A stretch of DNA of 38,390 bases, from assembly GCA_017442265.1 (NCBI GenBank), contig JAFSAC010000025.1, positions 1 to 38,390 of the forward strand, read 5' to 3'. The notes below the pieces were generated by a model. It did no database searches and was not told the DNA's origin. It saw only the letters and a list, made by a program, of their open reading frames with translations. The DNA comes from Clostridia bacterium. Its GTDB lineage: Bacteria > Bacillota > Clostridia > Oscillospirales > Acutalibacteraceae. This document shows positions 15,013 to 24,187 of the stretch, in pieces. Position numbers and translations under genes: made by a program. Numbering within the stretch: position 1 is the stretch's first letter; each line of letters begins with the position of its first letter.

Positions 15013-15035
15013 CCTGTCAGAAAGGTGTGTGTATT

Positions 15036-15389
15036 ATGATCCGCATTGAAAATCATCTGGGAACTATCGAGGTTTCGCAGGAATATTTCTGTTACCTGAT
15101 AGGCGACGCGGTATCCGATTGCTATGGGGTGACCGCTATGGTAAAGAGCGGCCCGAAGCAGGGTCTGCGCTCGGTATTTTCCAAGCGTTCCTTTACCGAC
15201 GACGGTATCCACGTCCGCGGCGAAGGGGATAAACTCATTGTCGACCTGCACATTTCGGTGATGTACGGTATGAACATTTCCGAGATCGCCAAAAGCATTG
15301 TCAATAAGGTACGCTATACCGTGGAGGAAGCGACCGGTCTGCACGTAAAGAAGGTCAACGTGTTTATTGACAATATGAAATCCGAGTGA
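15036..15389 (+). CDS. Asp23/Gls24 family protein (YloU-like)
   Basis: A 117-residue cytoplasmic protein of the Asp23/Gls24 family: N-terminal IENHLGTIEVSQEYF, the central VTAMVKSGPKQGLRSVF, GEGDKLIVDLHISVMYG and the C-terminal GLHVKKVNVFIDNM are family landmarks. Homologues are membrane-associated via partners or envelope-stress linked. The gene typically stands directly before the DAK2 gene, as here (20-base gap). The ATG at 15036 has GAAAGGTG upstream; the in-frame ATG at 15003 overlaps the previous stop and lacks a site. Confidence 0.93.
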   Translation: MIRIENHLGTIEVSQEYFCYLIGDAVSDCYGVTAMVKSGPKQGLRSVFSKRSFTDDGIHVRGEGDKLIVDLHISVMYGMNISEIAKSIVNKVRYTVEEATGLHVKKVNVFIDNMKSE

Positions 15390-15409
15390 CCCGAGAGGAA
15401 GTGTGACCG

Positions 15410-17077
15410 ATGATACAGGGACAAATTCTGCGGGATGCCATTATCTCGGCATCCAACCGATTATCCTCCGTAAAACAGGAAGTGGACGCACTGAACGTGT
15501 TCCCGGTCCCGGACGGAGATACCGGTACCAATATGTCGATGACCATTGCCGCCGGTGCGAGAGAGCTTTCCCGGCTTTCCGAGCCGACCGTGTCGCAGGT
15601 GGCGGACACCGCCTCCTCCGCGCTGTTGCGTGGCGCGCGCGGTAACTCCGGCGTTATTTTATCGCTCTTGTTCCGTGGCTTTTCCAAAGGCCTCAAAGGA
15701 AAAACCGAGGCGGACGGTGCCGATCTTGCCAACGCCTTGACCCTCGGCGTGGATGCCGCTTACAAGGCGGTTATGAAGCCGACCGAAGGCACCATTCTGA
15801 CGGTGGCGCGGGAAGCCGCCGCCAAGGGTGTGCAAGTGGCGAAAACCAACACCGATCCGCTCGCCGTGTGGGATGCGATCTGCGTGGAAGCGGATGCTTC
15901 CCTCGAGCGTACCCCCGATCTGCTCCCGGCGCTGAAAAAAGCCGGAGTGGTGGATGCCGGCGGTAAGGGCTTTTGCGTGATCATCCGGGAGATGCAGAAT
16001 CTCTTCCAGGGCGGTCAGCTGTTTGAAGGAGATATTTCTGCCGATGCTCCGCAGTCTGTAAAGTCGGTCAGCGCCGCCGCGGCGTATGATACCGAGATCA
16101 CCTTTACATACTGCACCGAGTTTATCGTTGCACGTGATAAAGGGAATGATCGCAATCCGCTGTCCTTGCGCGCGTATTTGGAATCGATCGGCGACTGTGT
16201 CGTGGTGGTGGACGATGAGGACATCATCAAGGTACACGTTCATACCAACGATCCCGGCAAAGCGTTGCATGAAGGCGGCAAATTCGGTCAGTTTGAAACG
16301 GTGAAGGTCGAAAATATGCGGCTACAGCACGAAAATGCCGGTTGGGTGGAGGAAGCCCCCGGCGAGCAGGTGCCGGAATTCAAACGTGCCGAGCCGGAAA
16401 ATCCGTACGGCTTCGTAGCGGTAGCGGCGGGCGACGGTCTTGCCGATCTGTTCCGTGATCTGGGCTGTGACCAGGTGGTATCCGGCGGACAGACCATGAA
16501 CCCCTCCACCGATGATATCTTGAACGCTATTCAGGCGACCCCGGCAGAGCTCGTTTACGTCCTGCCGAACAATAAAAACATTATTTTAGCGGCCGAACAG
16601 GCGGTTCCGCTTGCCGACCGTAAGGTGCGGGTATTACCCACCCGGACCATTCCGCAGGGTATTTCCTCCATGCTTGCCTTCGATCCGGAGGCCTCGGTAG
16701 AGGATAACCTGCTGGCGATGCGTATGGCGTACGAAGGGGTATCAAGCGGCTCGCTGACCTTCGCCGCCCGCGACAGCGATTTTGAAGGTCACGATATTCA
16801 CGAGGGCGATATCCTCGCCATGGAAAACGGCAAGCTGTCCTTTGTGGATAAGGACGTGACCCACGCGGCGGTGAAACTCGCGAAAACCATTCTCACCGGC
16901 CGCCGGCTCACCGGTAAGGAAACCAACTTCATCACCGTCATCGCCGGTGCAGACGTGTCCGAAAAGGACGCCAACGCCGTTGCCGCCGCCATTCAGGAAA
17001 AGGCGGGCAACAAGGTGGACGTCACGGTGCTGATGGGCGGTCAGCCGGTGTACTACTACTACCTGTCGATCGAATAA
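15410..17077 (+). CDS. DAK2-domain protein, FakA/YloV-type fatty acid kinase
   Basis: A 555-residue protein with the full FakA layout. The N-terminal DAK2 (Dha kinase L-like) domain has NVFPVPDGDTGTNMSMT near residues 27-43, which binds Mg-ATP, and LRGARGNSGVILSLL near 77-91. A middle domain has VVVVDDEDIIKVHVHTNDPG, and the C-terminal domain is DegV/FakB-interaction-like with LPNNKNIILAAEQA. By family it phosphorylates fatty acids held by FakB so that they enter phospholipid synthesis. No fakB is in the window. GAGAGGAAG precedes the ATG. It ends the operon at a terminator. Confidence 0.92.
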   Translation: MIQGQILRDAIISASNRLSSVKQEVDALNVFPVPDGDTGTNMSMTIAAGARELSRLSEPTVSQVADTASSALLRGARGNSGVILSLLFRGFSKGLKGKTEADGADLANALTLGVDAAYKAVMKPTEGTILTVAREAAAKGVQVAKTNTDPLAVWDAICVEADASLERTPDLLPALKKAGVVDAGGKGFCVIIREMQNLFQGGQLFEGDISADAPQSVKSVSAAAAYDTEITFTYCTEFIVARDKGNDRNPLSLRAYLESIGDCVVVVDDEDIIKVHVHTNDPGKALHEGGKFGQFETVKVENMRLQHENAGWVEEAPGEQVPEFKRAEPENPYGFVAVAAGDGLADLFRDLGCDQVVSGGQTMNPSTDDILNAIQATPAELVYVLPNNKNIILAAEQAVPLADRKVRVLPTRTIPQGISSMLAFDPEASVEDNLLAMRMAYEGVSSGSLTFAARDSDFEGHDIHEGDILAMENGKLSFVDKDVTHAAVKLAKTILTGRRLTGKETNFITVIAGADVSEKDANAVAAAIQEKAGNKVDVTVLMGGQPVYYYYLSIE

Positions 17078-17085
17078 GAATCAAA

Positions 17086-17117
17086 AAACGGGACGGCATT
17101 ACCGCCGTCCCGTTTCT
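17086..17117 (+). terminator. intrinsic terminator after the DAK2 gene
   Basis: A 12-bp stem (17086-17097 with 17104-17115) with a 6-base loop and a short T stretch. Confidence 0.75.
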
Positions 17118-17155
17118 CTCGCATCTTGTACAGATGCATAGAAAGGATGAACCCC

Positions 17156-17929
17156 TTGAGTATTCACGTTCTTTGTGTCGGTGACGTGGTCGGCACCGCC
17201 GGCTGTCGGCACCTGCAGGCAGTACTCCCCGGCATCCGGCGAAAATACGCGGTGGACGTTTGTATCGTCAACGGCGAAAATGCCGCCGACGGCAACGGTA
17301 TGACCCCCGCCGCCGCCGAACTGATTTTGGAAAGCGGCGCCGACGTCATCACCGGCGGCAACCACACCTACCGCCGCCCGGAGCTATATGATCTCTTAGA
17401 TCGGTCGGAATCCATTCTCCGCCCGGCGAACTTCCCCGGCGACTCGCCGGGGCGCGGTATCACGGTCATTGACCGCGGTCGGTTTTCGCTGACCGTCATC
17501 AACCTACTCGGTCAGGTGTATCTCGATACGGTGGATAACCCCTTTTTTGTGCTCGACCGATTGCTTAAAGAAGCAGGTCACCCCCGGCTGTGCGTGGTGG
17601 ATTTCCACGCGGAGGCCACCGCCGAGAAAAAAGCGCTCGGCTTTTTTGCGGACGGACGGATTTCCGCCCTTTTTGGCACCCACACCCACGTACAAACGGC
17701 GGACGAACAGATTTTACCGGAGGGTACCGGCTTTATCACCGACGTCGGAATGACCGGTCCCAGCGTTTCGGTGCTGGGGGTCAAGCCCGAGCAATCGATC
17801 CAGCGGATCCGCAGTAAAATGCCCGCCCGTTTTTCCACCGCCGAGGGCCCCTGTCAAATGGATGCCGTGCTGTTTACCCTTGATGAACGCACCGGGAAAA
17901 CGATAGCGGTAGAAAGAATTCAAGAATAA
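17156..17929 (+). CDS. ymdB: YmdB-type metallophosphoesterase (TIGR00282)
   Basis: A 257-residue calcineurin-like phosphoesterase. The metal motifs are GDVVG (residues 8-12), NGENAADGNG (about 42-51), GGNHTYRR (about 72-79), DFHAEATAEK (about 150-159) and GTHTHVQTADE (about 178-188), all with their His/Asp/Asn ligands. YmdB homologues hydrolyse cyclic nucleotides in vitro and affect biofilm and motility decisions in Bacillus. The start is TTG at 17156, 8 bases after AAAGGA; the ATG at 17147 directly touches that site and the TTG at 17126 has none. DUF6062 follows 12 bases later. Confidence 0.92.
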   Translation: MSIHVLCVGDVVGTAGCRHLQAVLPGIRRKYAVDVCIVNGENAADGNGMTPAAAELILESGADVITGGNHTYRRPELYDLLDRSESILRPANFPGDSPGRGITVIDRGRFSLTVINLLGQVYLDTVDNPFFVLDRLLKEAGHPRLCVVDFHAEATAEKKALGFFADGRISALFGTHTHVQTADEQILPEGTGFITDVGMTGPSVSVLGVKPEQSIQRIRSKMPARFSTAEGPCQMDAVLFTLDERTGKTIAVERIQE

Positions 17930-17941
17930 GGAGAGTATCCT

Positions 17942-18622
17942 ATGCGCGCCGATATTACCAGTATTCCGATCAGCGAAGTGTTTGAACCCAAGGACGGCTG
18001 TCCTATCTGCCGCCTGCACGCCATTTTGGAGGAACGAATGGCATCCTACATCACCGGCCCTGCGATGATGGAGCCGGATATTCGTCAGGAAACCAACCGG
18101 CTCGGCTTCTGTCACGGACATTACCGCAAGCTCCTTGCCCAGCGCAAACGGTTGAGCGTGGGGCTGATACTGGAAAGTCATTTAAAGGAACTGGAAAAGA
18201 ACGCCTTTACCACCTCGCTGACCGGCAAGCTCAAAGGGATGCAGGCAAAAGCAAAAGAGGATTGCTTTGTGTGTCAGCAGCTGGATACCAGTATGCATCA
18301 ACTGATTTCCAACACCTGCCACCTGTGGGCGCGGGAAAAGGATTTTCGGGCCTTGTATGCCGAACAGCCGTATTTCTGCCTGCCGCACGGACGGATGCTG
18401 GTAAACACCGCTTTATCGGTACTGCCGAAAAAACTGCAACCGGATTTTCAGCAGATCACCGCCGAACGTACCCGAGAGTACTTACAGGCCTTGCAGGAGG
18501 ACGTTTCGCATTTCTGCAAGATGTTTGACTACCGCAGTGATAAGTCAGAGGAAAACTGGGGGAATGCGAAGGATTCGATCGAACGGGCGATCGCCTTCCT
18601 CACCGCCGAAGAAATCGAATAA
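17942..18622 (+). CDS. DUF6062 family protein
   Basis: A 226-residue soluble protein of the DUF6062 family, common in Clostridia and of unknown function. It has two repeated Cys/His units: CPICRLH (residues about 20-26) with GFCHGHYRKLL (about 59-69), and CFVCQQLD (about 103-110) with YFCLPHGRML (about 143-152). Each pairs a CxxC with a Cys-His motif, so it probably binds two metal ions or clusters (inference). AAGGAG precedes the ATG. It is co-transcribed with ymdB and ends at a strong terminator. Confidence 0.88.
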   Translation: MRADITSIPISEVFEPKDGCPICRLHAILEERMASYITGPAMMEPDIRQETNRLGFCHGHYRKLLAQRKRLSVGLILESHLKELEKNAFTTSLTGKLKGMQAKAKEDCFVCQQLDTSMHQLISNTCHLWAREKDFRALYAEQPYFCLPHGRMLVNTALSVLPKKLQPDFQQITAERTREYLQALQEDVSHFCKMFDYRSDKSEENWGNAKDSIERAIAFLTAEEIE

Positions 18623-18626
18623 TCAA

Positions 18627-18664
18627 AAAAAAGCACCCGACTCGTAAAAGTCGGGTGCTTTTTT
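18627..18664. terminator. bidirectional intrinsic terminator
   Basis: A 16-bp stem (18627-18642 with 18649-18664), A-run and T-run flanked. It separates DUF6062 from the convergent S41 gene. Confidence 0.9.
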
Positions 18665-18671
18665 TATACTT

Positions 18672-19946
18672 TTATTGTGCCGCCGTCGTTTCGGTGGTGC
18701 CGGTCGACGGGGTAGCAGACACGGTCGGGGCGGTGGTCGCCGCATTACCGACCGGGAGGTTCGCGCTGAACACCGAGAGCGCCGCCTGCAGCTGATCGTC
18801 GTCGGCATCCGCCATACTGCCGATCATCGCCGTTTTTTCCGCTAACATCAGCACTTCCTTGTTGGGGGTGATGCCCACCCCTTCGATCGAGCCGCCGCGC
18901 ATCAGGGTGATCTCCCCGACCGTCAAGCTCAAAGCGGAATTATCCGCCTGTAAGGTCACGAAATCCTGGAACTTGCCTTTGCCGGCAGTTTTTTCACCAA
19001 TAACGGTGGTCATACTGAACTCCTGCAAAATACCCGCAAACAGCTCCGCTTCTCCACGGGTATCCTTATTCACCAAGGTCACCGAGCTACCGGAAAGGGT
19101 ATGGGGGGTATCTGCCACCAGGTTGTAAGACTCCCCGGTATTGCCGCTCCAGATCGCATACGCGCCGTGCGGCATCAGGTAAGAAAGAACCCCTTCAAGC
19201 GACTCACGGGAGCCGCCGGAGGTACAGCCGCGCAGGTCAAACACAAAGTTCACCGCTCCCTGGTTCTCCAACGAAGAGAAGGCCGCCCGGAACTGGCTGA
19301 CCGTGTTATCGAGGAAGGTGGAGATGCGGATATACCCGACCGAATCGGAGAGCATCCGCTCGGTCACCGTCTGAATCTGATAACTGTAAGCGGTCAGGTC
19401 AAACGCCATGGTTTTGTCACCGCGCTTCACCGACAGCAGTACCCGCTCCTCGGTGGTATCCAGTTTTCTCTGCAGGGTCGCCCGATCGGGGGCAAACACC
19501 GGCACGCCGTCCACCGACACCAGCAGGTCCCCGACCAACACACCGGCCTGTTGTGCCGCCGAACCGGAGGCCACCTTGCTGACCACCAACCCACTCGTTT
19601 CCGCTTTTAAGGTGATACCGAGATCGGTCACCTGGCCCTGACGAACGGAGATGGCCCGCTTGTAAGCGGTGCTGTCCAGATACTGCGCGTACGGGTCGGA
19701 CAACGCATTAACGTACCCCGCCGCCAAAGCGCTTCGCAGTGCCTCCTCGTCAATAGAGGGGTACTGCTGACGCACCTTGGTATCAATATCGTTGATGTGA
19801 TTATACAGCGCCTGCCGCTGGGTCACGGCATTCACCTGGCTGTTAAAGTGCCGCATTGCGATCATCATCGTGACCGAGATCGCGAGCGCCACCGCTAAGA
19901 TCACCAGGGTGATGAGGGTGCTGAAACTAAATCTCTTGTTCTTCAT
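18672..19946 (-). CDS. S41 (C-terminal processing protease)-like PDZ protein, probably catalytically altered
   Basis: A 424-residue membrane-anchored protein. One N-terminal membrane helix (about residues 8-31) is followed by a short helical region and a PDZ domain (about 105-185, GLVVSKVASGSAAQQAG). The S41 core has DLRGCTSGG, VTLVNKD and GEKTAGKGKFQ. The general-base Lys (K323) is present, but 25 residues upstream, where CtpA/Prc enzymes have the catalytic Ser of the SASASE motif, this protein has Gly298 (TRGEAE). It therefore looks like a non-proteolytic paralogue or one using another nucleophile. The C-terminal tail is Thr/Ala-rich. ATG 19946 follows AAGGA. It is the last gene after ftsE, ftsX and the M23 gene. 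Confidence 0.85.
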   Translation of the reverse strand: MKNKRFSFSTLITLVILAVALAISVTMMIAMRHFNSQVNAVTQRQALYNHINDIDTKVRQQYPSIDEEALRSALAAGYVNALSDPYAQYLDSTAYKRAISVRQGQVTDLGITLKAETSGLVVSKVASGSAAQQAGVLVGDLLVSVDGVPVFAPDRATLQRKLDTTEERVLLSVKRGDKTMAFDLTAYSYQIQTVTERMLSDSVGYIRISTFLDNTVSQFRAAFSSLENQGAVNFVFDLRGCTSGGSRESLEGVLSYLMPHGAYAIWSGNTGESYNLVADTPHTLSGSSVTLVNKDTRGEAELFAGILQEFSMTTVIGEKTAGKGKFQDFVTLQADNSALSLTVGEITLMRGGSIEGVGITPNKEVLMLAEKTAMIGSMADADDDQLQAALSVFSANLPVGNAATTAPTVSATPSTGTTETTAAQ

Positions 19947-19988
19947 ACCCAATCCTTCTCCCCGGTCGGTGTATCCCGACCGGTTTCA

Positions 19989-21185
19989 TTATTTGCCTTT
20001 GACCGACACGTACCCTTCCTTGATCGGGTCCACCGGGGTGCCGTTCACCCACACCTCAAAATGCAGATGCGGTCCGGTAACGTTGCCGGTGTCACCCGCC
20101 TGTCCGATCACCGTCTTGCCGCCGATCACCTTCTGACCGACCTTGGCATACAGCTTGGAGCAGTGGGCATACAGGGTCGCAATGACCCGACCGTATTTAT
20201 CCTTACCGTGTTCAATAACACAGTGGTATCCGTACCCGCCGCCCCAGGAATTGTAGATCGCCCGGATGACGGTGCCGTCAGCGGCGGCAACGATATTCTG
20301 TCCGTACACCGGAATGGGACCGTTAGCGATATCAATACCCTTGTGCAGCTTGCCCCAACGCTTTCCGTAGCCGGACGAGATCGCCCGCACGGTCGGTACC
20401 GGCCAGTACATGGTGGTGTACACCCCAGTACTGTTAATGGAATTCAAAAGCCGTTTGATATCATCCTCGGTCTGCTGCATCTCACGGTTAATAGCATTAA
20501 CCTCCGCCTGGTCCTTTTGGTACACCTTATTGGCGGCGGCATACAGCCCGTCCAATTCTTTTTTCTTGGCATTGGAGCTTTTACGGTTCGCTTCGATCGC
20601 TGCGATCTTGTCCTGAATACCTTTTTTCTCCTGCTCGATCTTCTCTTCCTTTTCGGCAATCACCACGAGCGCCGCTTCCAGCTCGTCGATCGCCTGCTGA
20701 TCCGCTTCGGCGATCTTCTCCATGAGCTTTGCCTTAATAAGATAATCGGTATAGCTTTCGGTATTCATCAGCATCTGGAAGGTGGAGAAATTGCCCCGTT
20801 TAGCCAGCGCATTCAACCGCTCGCCGAGGGTTTTGCGGATCTCCTCTTCCTGCTTGTGATTTTCGGTAACCTCTTGTTCAAGTGCCGCAATTTCCGCATT
20901 CTTCGCTTCGATCTGCTGATTATAGGACTCCACCTGGTTATCCAGCAGGGTGATCTGCTTGCGAACGTTATTGATCTGATTGATATAGTTCTGTCTTTTC
21001 GCCTTACTGTCCGCGAGCACGTCCTTCGCCGCGGCCAGTTCCTTTTTCAGGTCTTCCTGTTCGTCCTCCAGATCCTTGATCTGCTCCTGCACCGATTTAG
21101 CGGCCACCGGCATCGGCGGCAACACCACCGCACCGACCAGCAGCGCCGCCGCTAACAGCCCGGATAAAAGGGAAAGCTTTTTCAT
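19989..21185 (-). CDS. M23 peptidase with EnvC/PcsB-like coiled coil
   Basis: A 398-residue secreted murein hydrolase or activator. The signal peptide ends near residue 29 (PVAAKS). Two long antiparallel coiled-coil arms cover about residues 31-250, with a short hinge around NFSTFQMLMNTESYTD. The C-terminal LytM/M23 domain has HKGIDIA (near 282), YAH and HLHFE (near 375): all zinc ligands are present, so unlike EnvC it could cut peptidoglycan itself. The start overlaps the ftsX stop by 4 bases. By context it is the extracellular partner opened by FtsEX during division. Confidence 0.93.
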   Translation of the reverse strand: MKKLSLLSGLLAAALLVGAVVLPPMPVAAKSVQEQIKDLEDEQEDLKKELAAAKDVLADSKAKRQNYINQINNVRKQITLLDNQVESYNQQIEAKNAEIAALEQEVTENHKQEEEIRKTLGERLNALAKRGNFSTFQMLMNTESYTDYLIKAKLMEKIAEADQQAIDELEAALVVIAEKEEKIEQEKKGIQDKIAAIEANRKSSNAKKKELDGLYAAANKVYQKDQAEVNAINREMQQTEDDIKRLLNSINSTGVYTTMYWPVPTVRAISSGYGKRWGKLHKGIDIANGPIPVYGQNIVAAADGTVIRAIYNSWGGGYGYHCVIEHGKDKYGRVIATLYAHCSKLYAKVGQKVIGGKTVIGQAGDTGNVTGPHLHFEVWVNGTPVDPIKEGYVSVKGK

Positions 21186-22084
21186 GCCTTCTCGCTCCCT
21201 TCCTTATGCAGATACTTACCGGTCGCAATGATACTGCCGAACATACCGGTCAGCATACCAATGCCCAAAAATCCGATAAGAAGGATGAGCCACACGTCCC
21301 GGAACGGCACCAGCGTAAAGAGGGATGCCGTGGTGGGGAAGTTTTTGAGAAGCTGGCTGTATAAGAACCAGACGATCCCGTAGGAAACACCGCCCGAGAG
21401 CAACCCTAAGGTCATACCCTCCACCATAAAGGGGATGCGGATAAAGGCGCCGGTCGCTCCGACCGACCGCATAATGTAGATCTCCAGCCGGCGGTTATAC
21501 ACCGTCAGCTTAATGGTATTTGCAATGATGAACAGCGACACCACCAGCAGTAAGATCACCATCCACGCACCGACCACCAGCACCACCCGGCGCACGGTCA
21601 GCAAGGTGGAAGCGATATTGCCGTCGTAGGACGCTTCATCCACCCCGCCGATCGCCTGAATTTCGGTGACCGTTTGTTCAAAAATAGTGAGGTCTTTTAA
21701 GGCGACGATATACGCATCGGGAAGCGGGTTATTTTCATCCTGCAGACTGCTGTAGGTGGTCTCCGGCAACGAATCGCCGTACCGTGCCAGCATATCCTCT
21801 TTGGACATAAACTCCACGCTGTCGATATTCTCCATGCCACGCAGCTGCTCGCCGATCGCGGTGACCTGCTCGTCGGTCTGATCGGTTTCGGCAAACACCA
21901 CCACCACGTTCTGACCGTACAGCCAGTCAAATGCGTGCTCCACGTTAGCATATACAAGGTACGCCAGTCCCGACAACAGCAGGCAAGCCACCAGCACCGC
22001 AATGGAGGCGATCGCCATAAACCGGTTCTGCCAGATGTTTCTGAGACCCTCTTTGATCAAATACCGCAAACTGGAAAGTTTCAC
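21182..22084 (-). CDS. ftsX: cell-division protein FtsX
   Basis: A 300-residue permease-like protein with the FtsX layout: a cytoplasmic N-terminus (LRYLIKEGLRNIWQNRFM), first membrane helix about residues 22-46, an extracellular domain about 47-165, then three C-terminal helices (about 170-200, 222-248 and 268-292). With FtsE it transmits ATP hydrolysis to an extracellular murein hydrolase. The start is GTG at 22084, 9 bases after GGAGG, and its first bases overlap the ftsE stop (GTGA). Confidence 0.95.
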   Translation of the reverse strand: MKLSSLRYLIKEGLRNIWQNRFMAIASIAVLVACLLLSGLAYLVYANVEHAFDWLYGQNVVVVFAETDQTDEQVTAIGEQLRGMENIDSVEFMSKEDMLARYGDSLPETTYSSLQDENNPLPDAYIVALKDLTIFEQTVTEIQAIGGVDEASYDGNIASTLLTVRRVVLVVGAWMVILLLVVSLFIIANTIKLTVYNRRLEIYIMRSVGATGAFIRIPFMVEGMTLGLLSGGVSYGIVWFLYSQLLKNFPTTASLFTLVPFRDVWLILLIGFLGIGMLTGMFGSIIATGKYLHKEGSEKA

Positions 22085-22818
22085 AGCTGATCACCTCCCA
22101 GCATCACCGGCTGTTTAGCCGGTTGGAGCGGACTCATCCCGTCCGGCGGGGTTTCATTCTGGGTATCCGACACCACCGTGCCGTCCTTAATGGTAATGGT
22201 GCGCTGAGAGAACTGCCGCACCAGCGAATGCTCGTGGGTAACCATCAGCACCGTCGCACCGCGGCGGTTAATTTCGGTCAACAGCTCCACGATATCCCGG
22301 GCACGCTCCGGGTCCACGTTGCCGGTCGGCTCGTCAGCGATAATGAGCGCCGGGTTGTTGACCAGCGCACGCGCGAGTCCCACCCGCTGCTGTTCACCGC
22401 CGGACAGTTCCGGCGGATAGTGGCGCGCGTGGTTCTGCAATCCCACCAACTGCAGGATATACGGCACGCGGCGGCGGATCTCCCGCCGGGTCGCCCCGGT
22501 CACCCGCATCGCAAACGCAACGTTTTCATAGACGGTCATGGTGTTGATCAGACGGAAGTCCTGGAACACGATGCCCATAGTGCGGCGCAGATACGGAATA
22601 TCCCGCCGTTTTAATTTGGAAAAACGGAAATTGTTAACGATCACCTCGCCGGCGGTCGCCGTTTCCTCGTGCATAATCAGCTTTAAAAAGGTGCTCTTGC
22701 CGGCACCCGACTCACCGACAATAAACACAAACTCGCCGTCGTCAATGTGGATATTGACGTCTCTCAGCGCCTCGGTGCCATTGCCGTATTTTTTATAGAC
22801 GCCTCTGAATTCAATCAA
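22081..22818 (-). CDS. ftsE: cell-division ATP-binding protein FtsE
   Basis: A 245-residue ABC ATPase: Walker A GESGAGKST (about residues 34-42), Q-loop FQDFRLI, signature LSGGEQQRVGLARAL, Walker B ALIIADEPTGNVD and H-loop MVTHE. IEFRGVYKKYGNGTEALRDVN at the N-terminus is typical of FtsE (shown in short: VYKKYGNG). The start is a TTG at 22818 with AAGGAGG 8 bases upstream. It is first in the operon ftsE-ftsX-M23-S41. Confidence 0.95.
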   Translation of the reverse strand: MIEFRGVYKKYGNGTEALRDVNIHIDDGEFVFIVGESGAGKSTFLKLIMHEETATAGEVIVNNFRFSKLKRRDIPYLRRTMGIVFQDFRLINTMTVYENVAFAMRVTGATRREIRRRVPYILQLVGLQNHARHYPPELSGGEQQRVGLARALVNNPALIIADEPTGNVDPERARDIVELLTEINRRGATVLMVTHEHSLVRQFSQRTITIKDGTVVSDTQNETPPDGMSPLQPAKQPVMLGGDQL

Positions 22819-22925
22819 TCCGGCCGCCTCCTTCTCTCAATTTGTCGAACAAACTCGACCACTATCAGTATACGGGCGGCATCCCGCCGGATGCAACCCT
22901 AAAAATTTTCCAACCGCCCGGAAGA

Positions 22926-24011
22926 TCAGTATTTCACGGGGTTGGCGGTGAGGTATTTCTTGACCATTAACGCCACTTTGAATACGATCGCATCGTCAAA
23001 CTTCCGCAGGTCAAGCCCGGTAAGCCGCTTGATCTTTTCCAACCGGTACACCAGCGTGTTACGGTGCAGGAACAGGCGGCGGGAGGTTTCGGATACGTTG
23101 AGGTTGTTTTCAAAGAATTTCTGAATGGTAAACAGCGTTTCCTGATCCAGCGAATCGATCGACCCACGCTTGAAAATTTCTTTCAGGAACATTTCACACA
23201 GGGTGGTCGGAAGCTGATAGATCAGACGGGCAATGCCGAGATTGTCGTAGCTGACAATGGTGCGCTCGGTGTCAAACACCTTGCCCACCTCCAGCGCCAT
23301 TTGCGCTTCCTTAAAGGAGCCGGCCAGCTCCTTCAGACTGGACACCACCGTGCCGATACCGACCGACACCTGGGTGTAAAACTCACTGCTCAGGGTGTCA
23401 ACGATGGAGCAGGCAAGCTTCTCCAGATCCCGACTGTCCACCCCGGCACGGATCTCCTTGACCAGCGCAATGTCGGTTTCATTAAGATTGATCACAAAAT
23501 CCTTGGTCTTGTCCGGGAACAGGTTCTGCACCACGTCAAACGCCGACACGTCCGAATGGGAGGCCACCCGGATCAGCAGTACCACCCGGTCGGTCTCGCT
23601 GTTAAAGCGCAATTCCCGGGCTTTGAGGTAAATGTCCCCCGACAGAATGTTGTCCAAAATGACGTTTTTCACAAAATTACTGCGATCGTGCTTTTCATCG
23701 TAGTATTGCTTAATGTTGATAAACGACACCGCAAGCAGCGCCGCATACCGCGCCGCCTCCGGGTCGTCCCCCTCCACAAACAGCAGATACTCGCTGTGCG
23801 GCTGGGTGCCGAACGGCTTATAGGTATACCCATTCAGGGTAAAGCTGTCCGGCGCCAAAAAGGAATCCGCCGACAGCTCCGGAACGGGGGTTCCGATGCG
23901 CGGAAGATCACTGCAAGCAATGATAGACAGCGTGTCATCCACAATACCGATAGTGCGTTGGATCGCGCCCTGCATCTGATGCACGACCCCCTGGAAAAGG
24001 CGATTGGACAT
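22926..24011 (-). CDS. PucR/CdaR-type transcriptional regulator
   Basis: A 361-residue regulator. Residues about 1-130 form a sensor-like domain of unknown ligand, the middle (about 150-270) resembles the GGDEF-like domain of CdaR/PucR proteins (SVGIGTVVSSLKELAGSF), and the C-terminus is the PucR HTH: FFENNLNVSETSRRLFLHRNTL, then YRLEKIKRLTGLDLRKFDD. The ATG at 24011 has AAGGAGA 8 bases upstream; the start at 24068 lacks a site. It is divergent from the P-type ATPase operon, with its own promoter and a TGACC/GGTCA inverted repeat (24062-24078) in the leader. Targets are unknown; it may regulate its divergent neighbour. Confidence 0.9.
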   Translation of the reverse strand: MSNRLFQGVVHQMQGAIQRTIGIVDDTLSIIACSDLPRIGTPVPELSADSFLAPDSFTLNGYTYKPFGTQPHSEYLLFVEGDDPEAARYAALLAVSFINIKQYYDEKHDRSNFVKNVILDNILSGDIYLKARELRFNSETDRVVLLIRVASHSDVSAFDVVQNLFPDKTKDFVINLNETDIALVKEIRAGVDSRDLEKLACSIVDTLSSEFYTQVSVGIGTVVSSLKELAGSFKEAQMALEVGKVFDTERTIVSYDNLGIARLIYQLPTTLCEMFLKEIFKRGSIDSLDQETLFTIQKFFENNLNVSETSRRLFLHRNTLVYRLEKIKRLTGLDLRKFDDAIVFKVALMVKKYLTANPVKY

Positions 24012-24099
24012 AACTGAAATCTCCTTTTTGTGCCGCCGTAAGCCGCGGTTCACAAGCAATTTGACCATTTCGAGGTCATTTTTTTAAGTATCTTTCGTA

Positions 24100-24128
24100 A
24101 TTATACACAATAATCCGCCTTTTGGCAA
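24100..24128 (-). promoter_or_regulatory. PucR-type regulator promoter
   Basis: Minus strand: TTGCCA (24128-24123), 17 bp, TATAAT (24105-24100). Confidence 0.75.
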
Positions 24129-24187
24129 GGCAAAATGCAAATTTTCTTGTTTTTTTGAGTGGATTTTTTGTGAAAATGCCCAAAAAC

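Noticed and set aside
20061..21155. 364-codon plus-strand frame
   Set aside because: It is antisense to the M23 peptidase coiled coil. Its length follows from the codon pattern of the real gene.
23064..24017. 317-codon plus-strand frame
   Set aside because: It is a shadow of the PucR-type regulator; no family features.
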